NCBI GenBank assembly: GCA_041552055.1
Contig: JBFELO010000139.1
Span: forward strand, 1-11,868
DNA from: JBFELO01 sp041552055
Lineage (GTDB): Bacteria > Acidobacteriota > Thermoanaerobaculia > Thermoanaerobaculales > Sulfomarinibacteraceae
Length of the DNA: 11,868 nt
Reading direction: 5' to 3'
This document shows, piece after piece, positions 6,941 through 11,868 of the stretch. The notes under the pieces were generated by a model. That model ran no database searches. It worked only from the letters and a program-made list of their open reading frames with translations, and was not told the DNA's origin. Within the stretch, counting starts at the first letter, position 1; the number at the start of each line of letters is the position of its first letter. Position numbers and translations under genes: made by a program.

Positions 6941-9135
6941 TGAGTGTTGAATCTCGGTTCGCGATTGTCGGGGTCCTGGTCGTCACTGTTGCTGTGGCGT
7001 CAGGGACCTCCGCACAGGCGCCAGATGGCGTCTCGCCCGGAGCCGTAGATCACATCGCCGAGATCGAGGGGCGCTGTCCGTCGTTCAGCTGGGGTGTCGT
7101 GCCAGGGGCCGAGCACTACCGGCTGGTCTGTTATCGGCTTCCCGAGTGGATGGAACCGAGCGAGGTCGACCCGGAATGGGCCGAGCAGGTGCTGTACATC
7201 GAGGTTCCTGGATCAGCGACCTCCTGGACTCCGAACCTCGAACATTGCCTGAAACCGGGGGAGAGCTACGTCTGGTTCGTGCGGGCTGTGTTCCGCGAGG
7301 AGCGGGGCGAGGTGGTCGAGACCGGCGAGTGGTCGTACAGGAGATTCTTCACGATCTCGGCGACGTCTCCGGCGAGCGAACTGGAGGAGGCGTTGAGCGT
7401 GCTCCGGCGGTACGTTGGCCACGGCCGAGCGCAAGTGGCCGCGATCGATTTGGAGATCGGCAAACGTGAGGTGCCCGGCACGGAAGGATCGGCGGCCGGC
7501 AGGCGCCCAGCCGTTGTGCTGCAAGGCCTCGAGTCGGTGCCTTCGGCCAAAACCGCGATCAGGGGCAGCCTGTCGGACACGACCGGCGAGACGTACGGTG
7601 TGGTGGGGATCAGCAACTCCGCCGAGGGAGCCGGGGTCGGTGCTGCCGGCGCCGCCGGCGGGCCGGACCTGGTGCTGGACGGTAGCGCCGATCTCCTTGT
7701 GGACGCGAAGCTCAGCCAGTCCGGGATCGATCGTAGATGGGGCACTCCGCAGACGTTCAACATCGAAAATTCGATGGGCGGCGGGATGACGCTGCGGGTG
7801 GACGGCGTGGTCGCGCTGACCACGGCCAGCGCCGTCAATGCCGACACCCTGGATGGAATTCACGGAAACGAGTTCGCGAACGACCCTGAGCTGGGTATGC
7901 ACGCGGTATTGGACGACCACGACGGAAGGTACTTTACGGAGGCCGAGCTGAGCACCTCGGGCGGTGGTGGTGCGGCCCACTGGGACAACCTGACGAACGT
8001 TCCCGCCGACCTCGCCGATGGCGACGACGACACGATATCCGTCCTGCCCGGCAGCGGATGGAGGTTGCACGCGGTCACCGTCTTGGACAGCGGTGGAGAC
8101 GTCGGGGTTTACACCTCGATCGCGGTGGGTGCCGACGGCCTGCCCGTGATCAGCTACCACGACAACACCAACGGCGACCTCAAGGTGGCGCACTGCTTGA
8201 ATCTGGCGTGCTCGTTGGCCAGTGTCGTGACGGTGGACAGTGGCGGCGACGTCGGGGTGCGCCCCTCGATCACGGTGGGTTCCGACGGCCTTCCCGTGAT
8301 CGCCTACACCAACTTCACCAGCGGCAACCTCAAGGTGGCGCACTGCTCGAACTCGGCGTGCACCTCGGCGACCGTCACCACTGTCGAGAGCGCAGGGGTG
8401 GTCGGCTACACGCCCTCGATCACGGTGGGCGCCGACGGCTTGCCCGTAATCAGCCACCACGACTGGACCAACAAGGATCTCAAGGTGGCGCACTGTTCGA
8501 ACCTGGCGTGCACCTCGGCGACCACGAACATCGTCGACAGTGTGGACGATGTCGGGCTGTACACGTCGATCAAGGTTGGCGGCGACGGCCTCCCGGTGAT
8601 CAGCTACTACGACAGCACGAACGAGGATCTCAAGGTGGCACACTGCTCGGACGTGGCGTGCAGCGCGGCGACGGTCACCACCGTCGACAGCGCGAACGAT
8701 GTTGGGGAGGACACATCGATCACGATCGGTCTCGACGGCCTGCCCGTGATCAGCTACAGGGACAGTTTCAACTCCGCTCTCAAGGCGGCACACTGCTCGG
8801 ACGTTGCGTGCACCGCGGCGATCATTACCACGGTCGACAACGCAGGCAACGTCGGGCGGTACTCGTCGATCACGATCGGCGCCGACGGTCTGCCCGTCAT
8901 CAGCTACTACGACAGCGGCGGCTCGGCCCTCAAAGTGGCGCACTGCTCGAACCTGGCGTGCACCACGGCGACCTCGTACACCGTAGACAACGGGGGGAGT
9001 GTCGGATCGTACCCATCGACTGCGGTCGGCGGCGATGGTCTCCCCGTGATCAGCTACTACGACGCCACCAACGACGACCTCAAGGTGGCCCACTGCTCCA
9101 ACGTGTTCTGCATCCCGTACGCCAGACGGCGGTAG
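6937..9135 (+). CDS. Secreted Fn3-like/seven-bladed propeller protein C
   Basis: A 732-residue third paralogue. Signal peptide MMSVESRFAIVGVLVVTVAVASGTSA is cut before QAPDG (after residue 26). The Fn3-like domain contains CPSFSWGVVPGAEHYRLV and SYVWFVRAVF. The linker has GETYGVVG and an altered collar segment: LDGIHGNEFANDPEL replaces the LDGFDSVDxATDAEL of A and B, and DHDGRYFTEAEL follows. Seven blades occupy 380-732. Either ATG 6937 or the in-frame ATG 6940 could start it. GGAGGT (6926-6931) is 5 or 8 bases away respectively, and 6937 is taken to match gene B. It is last in the array; downstream lies gene-free repeat DNA and then the convergent TolC gene. C shows the greatest collar divergence, so it may have specialised. 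Function unknown. A role as secreted or surface-bound recognition protein is inference from modules only. Confidence 0.88.
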   Translation: MMSVESRFAIVGVLVVTVAVASGTSAQAPDGVSPGAVDHIAEIEGRCPSFSWGVVPGAEHYRLVCYRLPEWMEPSEVDPEWAEQVLYIEVPGSATSWTPNLEHCLKPGESYVWFVRAVFREERGEVVETGEWSYRRFFTISATSPASELEEALSVLRRYVGHGRAQVAAIDLEIGKREVPGTEGSAAGRRPAVVLQGLESVPSAKTAIRGSLSDTTGETYGVVGISNSAEGAGVGAAGAAGGPDLVLDGSADLLVDAKLSQSGIDRRWGTPQTFNIENSMGGGMTLRVDGVVALTTASAVNADTLDGIHGNEFANDPELGMHAVLDDHDGRYFTEAELSTSGGGGAAHWDNLTNVPADLADGDDDTISVLPGSGWRLHAVTVLDSGGDVGVYTSIAVGADGLPVISYHDNTNGDLKVAHCLNLACSLASVVTVDSGGDVGVRPSITVGSDGLPVIAYTNFTSGNLKVAHCSNSACTSATVTTVESAGVVGYTPSITVGADGLPVISHHDWTNKDLKVAHCSNLACTSATTNIVDSVDDVGLYTSIKVGGDGLPVISYYDSTNEDLKVAHCSDVACSAATVTTVDSANDVGEDTSITIGLDGLPVISYRDSFNSALKAAHCSDVACTAAIITTVDNAGNVGRYSSITIGADGLPVISYYDSGGSALKVAHCSNLACTTATSYTVDNGGSVGSYPSTAVGGDGLPVISYYDATNDDLKVAHCSNVFCIPYARRR
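8074..9132 (+). repeat. Seven tandem 150-base coding repeats of gene C (propeller blades)
   Basis: Units start at 8074, 8224, 8374, 8524, 8674, 8824 and 8974. The first six are exactly 50 aa and the last is 53 aa with the tail CIPYARRR. All retain HC-x4-C. Blade 2 departs most in the middle strands (VIAYTNFTSGN). Blades 4, 5 and 7 vary the residue before DG. Confidence 0.9.
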
Positions 9136-9141
9136 GGCGGT

Positions 9142-9162
9142 GGAGCGACCAGCGACCGTGGA
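9142..9162 (+). repeat. Degenerate heptamer run after gene C
   Basis: Three 7-base words in phase: GGAGCGA, CCAGCGA, CCGTGGA. CCAGCGA recurs at 9602-9615 and 11641-11647, linking this run to the other heptamer tracts in the window. Confidence 0.45.
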
Positions 9163-9231
9163 GTCGGCAGTGCCTCGGGTGTCGGGCAGTCGACGCGAAA
9201 AGCAGACCGAAGACAGCGCCTCGTGCGGGCG

Positions 9232-9310
9232 TGCCGGGCTTGACGTTTCGAGTCCCACCAACGCAGAAATCATCGTGTGGCCCGGAAACCTCGAAACGTC
9301 ATGCCGGGCT
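9232..9310. repeat. 61-bp element with 12-bp terminal inverted repeats and 9-bp flanking direct repeats
   Basis: TGACGTTTCGAG (9241-9252) and its exact reverse complement (9290-9301) enclose 37 bases. The element is flanked on both sides by the same 9 bases, TGCCGGGCT (9232-9240 and 9302-9310). Perfect terminal inverted repeats plus identical flanks is the geometry of a transposed miniature element with a target-site duplication. It could equally be a stem-loop acting on gene C's transcript, about 105 bases after its stop. GTCATGCCGGGCT-like words are common in dispersed bacterial repeats, so the flanks may have another origin. No transposase is encoded. Confidence 0.5.
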
Positions 9311-9373
9311 CCCGCGGGGAGCGCATTGGGGAGAGGGCGCCTCGAGTTTCAGACGGGCAACACGCACGGCCGG

Positions 9374-9490
9374 ACGACGAAGGATCCCCTCCGATCTCCG
9401 GAGCGACGATGAGATCGGAGCGGTGCTCTTGCTTCGGGGGATCCTTCGACTCGTCGCTCGCCTGGAGGCTCGCTCCTCACTCAGGATGAC
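9374..9490 (+). repeat. Interspersed inverted repeat, copy 2
   Basis: Same orientation as copy 1. Outer arms AAGGATCCCC (9380-9389) and GGGGATCCTT (9437-9446), inner stem CCGATCTC (9391-9398) with GAGATCGG (9411-9418), right end CTCAGGATGAC (9480-9490). The left extension seen in copy 1 (the GCGAGCG words and the TCCTGAGC end) is missing, so it is truncated on the left. Differences from copy 1 leave the inner stem intact and only lightly touch the outer one. Confidence 0.85.
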
Positions 9491-9559
9491 AGCGGGTCTC
9501 TGCGGGCGGGTGGGGGAGCGCATCGCTCAAAGCGCAGAGCCCATAGTCCGGGCGGGAGG

Positions 9560-9615
9560 TGCTCCCTGTTCCTTGCTCCTTGCTCCGGGTGGGCCGGCGG
9601 TCCAGCGACCAGCGA
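9560..9615 (+). repeat. Heptamer short tandem repeats
   Basis: Four consecutive 7-base units of consensus TGCTCCT occupy 9560-9587, followed by two exact CCAGCGA units at 9602-9615. The first tract reappears with only two units at 11853-11866, also downstream of an interspersed repeat copy, suggesting unit-number variation between copies of one composite element. Confidence 0.7.
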
Positions 9616-9639
9616 CGAACCACCAGCTACGGTCCGCGC

Positions 9640-9658
9640 GCGGGGGATCGTCCCCCGC
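9640..9658 (-). terminator. Strong hairpin after the TolC-family gene
   Basis: A perfect 8-bp stem, GCGGGGGA with TCCCCCGC, closes a TCG loop and starts 28 bases past the TAG stop of the TolC-type gene. It is very GC-rich, but no T run follows on either strand. It is therefore a candidate RNA-end or attenuating hairpin, not a textbook intrinsic terminator. Confidence 0.42.
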
Positions 9659-9686
9659 CCCGGGTTCTGACTGATTGCCTGACTCT

Positions 9687-11387
9687 CTAAGGTGCCGGTA
9701 CGGGATCGGTTACCTTGCTGGAGGCTCCGCCGAGGTCGTCGAACTGGAGCCATTCGACGTTCTTCCAGTAGTCGTGCGGGACGTCCGGTGATCCGGGATC
9801 CACGATGTCGACGCTCAGGAAGTCGAGCAGGGTGCCGGTCGCGACACGGTAGCCGATGTTGGCCTTGCGGTAGTCCAGGTACGCGCGGATCAGCGCGAGC
9901 TGGGCCTGGGCGAGGTCCTCCTGGATCTCCAACACCTGGTAGTTGGTCGAGAGTCCGTTGTCGAACTTGGTCTCTTCGGCCTCGAGGTTGCGCTCCGACA
10001 GATCACGGGCCGCGAGCGACGCCTCCACCAGGGCCTTGCCGTCCTCGAGCGCGCGCACCGCCACCCGTACCTCTTGAATGATCTGCTGTCTGATCGCGTT
10101 GAGTTCGATCGTGCTTCGTTGCTGCTCGTACCGGCGCTGCGCCAACAGCCCCTGCGCCTCGTTGTTGCCGATCGGTATGCCGAACTGGACGCCGAGCCGC
10201 CAGTGGGGGAAGTCGAAGTCGAAGACCTGGTCCCACGCATCTCCGGCGCCGCCCGGGATGACGATGTCGGTGGTGCCATCGTCATCTTCATCGATTCTCG
10301 CGTCGCCCCCGATGCCGCCCCAGCCGTACGAGGCCTCGAGGTCGAGGGATGGGAGCACCCGGTTGCGCGCCACCCTGACGTCGTATTCGAGCTGCTCCAG
10401 CTCGAGCAGTTTCCGCCGGACCTCGGGTCGCCGGGCCAGTGCAGTGTCGATCGCTTGCGCGAGGTCGATGTCCATGGGCGCGAACTCGTAGGCCTCGGTG
10501 GTCTCGATCTCGGTGAGCCACTCCTCGGGCGCGTCGAAACCGAGCACCGCCTTGAGTGCGTCCTCGGCATTGGCGGCCAGGTTGCCGGCCGCGATGAGGT
10601 CCTGTCGGCGAGTGGCGACGCCGGTTTCGGACTGCACGAGGTCGATGGGAGCCGAAGTGCCCACCTTGACGCGCTCGTCGGTTTCGCCGAGTAGCCGCTG
10701 GGCGAGTTCCAGTGATTGCTCGCTCACCTCCACCGCGCGACGCGAGGCCACCAGGTTCCAGTATGACTCCTCCACCTGTTGCAGGACTGCCACGACCCCG
10801 ATCTCGAAGGTCTCGGCGGTGCGGTCACGTACGTTTTGGGCGACGACGATTCCCTGTCGCGTGACCAGAGAACCGAAGTCCCGCAGCAGCGGCTGCCGGA
10901 GTGAGAACGAGACGTCTGCGTTGTACCGCGGGTCGATGAAGAAGAACTGCGAGTTTGTCGCACCGCGAGTCATGCCGGTGTCCAGCCGCAGGTAGGTGCT
11001 GCTCGGAAGGAGCGCGTCGAGGGTGAGTCCGAAACGGGTGTTGCGCGACTCCTGGACCAGCGAGCCCTCGAGCTCGGAGGCCGACGGTGACCGGGTGAAG
11101 TCGCCGTCGACTCCGAACAGCAAGTTGGGATCGAAGATCCCGGAGTTGGCGTGTATGGACGAGTTCGCCACGGCGATGTTGTAGCGACCGACAACCAGGT
11201 CGAGATTACGCGCCAATGCCAGCTGATAGGCGTCCGCCAGGTCGAGGGGCAGGATTCCGCCCGTCGTCGATGGTGCCCCGGGGACCGGGGCCGGCAGAGC
11301 GCTGACGTCGATCGTCTGTGACCACGTCGGGGTCGTCAGCAGAGCGAAGGCTCCCACCAGGAGAGCGAGCGTTCGTGCGAGTTTCAC
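9687..11387 (-). CDS. TolC-family outer-membrane efflux/secretion channel
   Basis: A 566-residue TolC-type protein. Such proteins form trimeric outer-membrane ducts that join RND, ABC or MFS pumps through a periplasmic adaptor. Signal peptide MKLARTLALLVGAFALLTTPTWSQ, cut near 23-24. Two outer-membrane efflux repeats follow, about 45-285 and 300-520. The first has LADAYQLALARNLDL (helix), FGLTLDALLPSSTYLRLD (strand), LRQPLLRDFG at 163-172 and the VEESYWNLV helix. The second has ALARRPEVRRK, VLPSLDLEASYGWG, WRLGVQFGIPI, and KFDNGLSTNYQVLEIQEDL at 474-492. The extracellular loop of repeat two holds an acidic DEDDDGTTD insertion (366-374). The start is GTG, fixed by a perfect Shine-Dalgarno 6 bases upstream. 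No adaptor or pump gene lies within this window on either side, so it is an orphan here. The C-terminal tail beyond 525 is Pro/Asp-rich with no membrane feature. Substrate unknown. Confidence 0.92.
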   Translation of the reverse strand: MKLARTLALLVGAFALLTTPTWSQTIDVSALPAPVPGAPSTTGGILPLDLADAYQLALARNLDLVVGRYNIAVANSSIHANSGIFDPNLLFGVDGDFTRSPSASELEGSLVQESRNTRFGLTLDALLPSSTYLRLDTGMTRGATNSQFFFIDPRYNADVSFSLRQPLLRDFGSLVTRQGIVVAQNVRDRTAETFEIGVVAVLQQVEESYWNLVASRRAVEVSEQSLELAQRLLGETDERVKVGTSAPIDLVQSETGVATRRQDLIAAGNLAANAEDALKAVLGFDAPEEWLTEIETTEAYEFAPMDIDLAQAIDTALARRPEVRRKLLELEQLEYDVRVARNRVLPSLDLEASYGWGGIGGDARIDEDDDGTTDIVIPGGAGDAWDQVFDFDFPHWRLGVQFGIPIGNNEAQGLLAQRRYEQQRSTIELNAIRQQIIQEVRVAVRALEDGKALVEASLAARDLSERNLEAEETKFDNGLSTNYQVLEIQEDLAQAQLALIRAYLDYRKANIGYRVATGTLLDFLSVDIVDPGSPDVPHDYWKNVEWLQFDDLGGASSKVTDPVPAP

Positions 11388-11393
11388 GGCGCA

Positions 11394-11402
11394 ACCTCCT
11401 TA
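11394..11402 (-). promoter_or_regulatory. Shine-Dalgarno deciding the GTG start of the TolC-family gene
   Basis: On the minus strand this reads TAAGGAGGT, a full match to the 16S 3' end, 6 bases before GTG at 11387. It supports a GTG start directly at the signal peptide; no ATG is needed. Confidence 0.85.
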
Positions 11403-11460
11403 CACATCCGGTTCACCACCAACTACGAAACAGGTGCGGAAAAGTTCCCGACCGCGTCAG

Positions 11461-11490
11461 TCTACACCTTCGTGAACGGCGTCTTCTCAA
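11461..11490 (-). promoter_or_regulatory. Weak promoter candidate for the TolC-family gene
   Basis: On the minus strand TTGAGA (11490-11485) is followed after 18 bases by TGTAGA (11466-11461), with the start codon about 75 bases further on. The -35 matches five of six consensus bases and the -10 only three, so this is a tentative call. Confidence 0.22.
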
Positions 11491-11633
11491 GGAATAACGA
11501 CGGAGCCCTGAGAAACGTGAACAAGAGATCGGGGAAATTGTCTGCGGCATGACCGGATGCCGCGGCCGGAATGGGTTTCGCGGGGGAAGAACAGGAAACG
11601 GGAATGAAGTCAAAGACGGTGTGGGTGGATGGT

Positions 11634-11668
11634 CGAGTGACCAGCGACGCGGGACGAGTGACGGCCGG
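11634..11668 (+). repeat. Degenerate heptamer tandem repeat
   Basis: Five 7-base words in phase: CGAGTGA, CCAGCGA, CGCGGGA, CGAGTGA, CGGCCGG. CCAGCGA is shared with the runs at 9149 and 9602. Confidence 0.5.
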
Positions 11669-11687
11669 GTGGGGGGAAGCACCGGCC

Positions 11688-11711
11688 GCGGACGCGGACG
11701 CGGACGCGGGC
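11688..11711 (+). repeat. GCGGAC hexamer tandem repeat
   Basis: Three perfect GCGGAC units followed by one GCGGGC. A simple-sequence tract, out of any credible gene. Confidence 0.7.
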
Positions 11712-11760
11712 GGGCGGGGGATCTCGCATCCGGGCGGGCGGCCCAGGACATCGCGGCGGC

Positions 11761-11825
11761 GCTCTTGCTTGAGGGGATCCTTCGCACGTCGCTCGCCTGA
11801 AGGCTCGCTCCTCACTCAGGATGAC
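11761..11825 (+). repeat. Interspersed inverted repeat, copy 3 (right part only)
   Basis: It matches the right part of copies 1 and 2 from GCTCTTGCTT through GGGGATCCTT (11773-11782) to CTCAGGATGAC (11815-11825), with a one-base deletion after TTCGC. The left arm and the inner stem are absent, replaced by unrelated G-rich sequence. Same orientation as the other two. Confidence 0.8.
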
Positions 11826-11852
11826 AGAAGTCTTCATCGGGCGGGCGGGTGG

Positions 11853-11866
11853 TGCTCCTTGCTCCG
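11853..11866 (+). repeat. Two-unit TGCTCCT heptamer tract
   Basis: TGCTCCT then TGCTCCG, preceded by CGGGCGGG as is the four-unit tract at 9560-9587. It lies just after repeat copy 3 and may continue past the window edge. Confidence 0.55.
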
Positions 11867-11868
11867 GA

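Larger units (their letters stand above)
9136..9686. other. Gene-free convergent region, repeat-rich
   Basis: These 551 bases separate gene C from the convergent TolC gene. They hold a short heptamer run (9142-9162), a 61-bp inverted-repeat element between direct repeats (9232-9310), interspersed repeat copy 2 (9374-9490), two more heptamer runs (9560-9587 and 9602-9615) and a tight hairpin (9640-9658). Open frames across it change character at each repeat boundary and show no ribosome-binding site or domain, so I call no gene. No T-tract terminator follows gene C. Confidence 0.7.
11388..11868. other. Gene-free region upstream of the TolC-family gene
   Basis: About 480 bases to the window edge without a credible gene. 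The first 130 or so are the likely promoter and leader of the TolC-type gene. From about 11570 the DNA becomes G-rich and repetitive: a heptamer run, a GCGGAC hexamer run, a truncated copy of the interspersed repeat and a two-unit heptamer tract. Short open frames here have no ribosome-binding site and are made of repeat sequence. Confidence 0.65.

Noticed and set aside
2374..9135. Assembly duplication producing three copies of one gene
   Set aside because: The copies differ at silent and replacement sites along their whole length, in signal peptides, linkers and spacers, so they are true diverged paralogues.
7213..9273. A 686-codon open frame on the minus strand opposite gene C
   Set aside because: It is an antisense shadow: its repeats (VRAVRHLE, VVVADHGQ) are the reverse reading of the blade repeats. 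It has no signal or ribosome-binding site, and similar shadows occur opposite A and B.
8058..9674. A 538-codon plus-strand frame overlapping the end of gene C
   Set aside because: It runs in a shifted frame through the 150-base repeats, giving Arg/Gly/His-rich low-complexity sequence, then continues through non-coding repeats.
1..11868. tRNA, rRNA, riboswitch, replication origin, toxin-antitoxin or phage-defence genes
   Set aside because: I looked on both strands and saw no cloverleaf, conserved rRNA segment, known riboswitch core, DnaA-box cluster, transposase, nuclease or other defence domain.

Overview
This is a high-GC bacterial window from a Gram-negative (diderm) organism. That follows from a TolC-type outer-membrane efflux protein, a lipoprotein signal on the peptidase and several Sec signal peptides. 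The C-rich Fn3-like module, the GVVG/collar linker and the genome-wide type of GGATCC-centred repeat resemble what is seen in Acidobacteriota and other uncultured high-GC lineages. No marker gene fixes the phylum, so that placement is an impression.

Layout. (1) 1-183, minus strand: the first 61 residues of a secreted esterase-like alpha/beta hydrolase, cut by the window edge. (2) 184-364: a divergent intergenic gap with overlapping palindromes. (3) 365-2068, plus: a short, lipoprotein-type M1 zinc metallopeptidase with its complete catalytic set. (4) 2069-2373: the first copy of an interspersed inverted repeat, then a sigma70-like promoter. (5) 2374-9135, plus: three tandem paralogous genes A, B and C (733, 734 and 732 aa). 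Each encodes a signal peptide, an Fn3-like domain, a tail-fibre-like linker and exactly seven repeats of about 50 aa, which I read as a seven-bladed beta-propeller. B and C follow 78-base spacers, each containing a short candidate leader ORF that overlaps the downstream start. (6) 9136-9686: gene-free, with a 61-bp inverted-repeat element between 9-base direct repeats, the second interspersed repeat, heptamer microsatellites and a hairpin. (7) 9687-11387, minus: a TolC-family outer-membrane protein with a GTG start and a perfect Shine-Dalgarno. (8) 11388-11868: gene-free, with heptamer and hexamer microsatellites and a 5'-truncated third copy of the interspersed repeat.

How the genes relate. 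Every complete product carries an export signal, so this is a cell-envelope and secretion neighbourhood. The esterase and peptidase are divergently arranged and may share control. The A-B-C array looks like one transcription unit driven from about 2267-2296. Nothing shows a functional link between the array and the TolC gene, which faces it convergently across repeat-rich DNA. The most unusual content is the triplicated propeller family: 21 blades with an invariant His-Cys-x4-Cys motif, seven blades in every copy, and an apparently conserved leader peptide.
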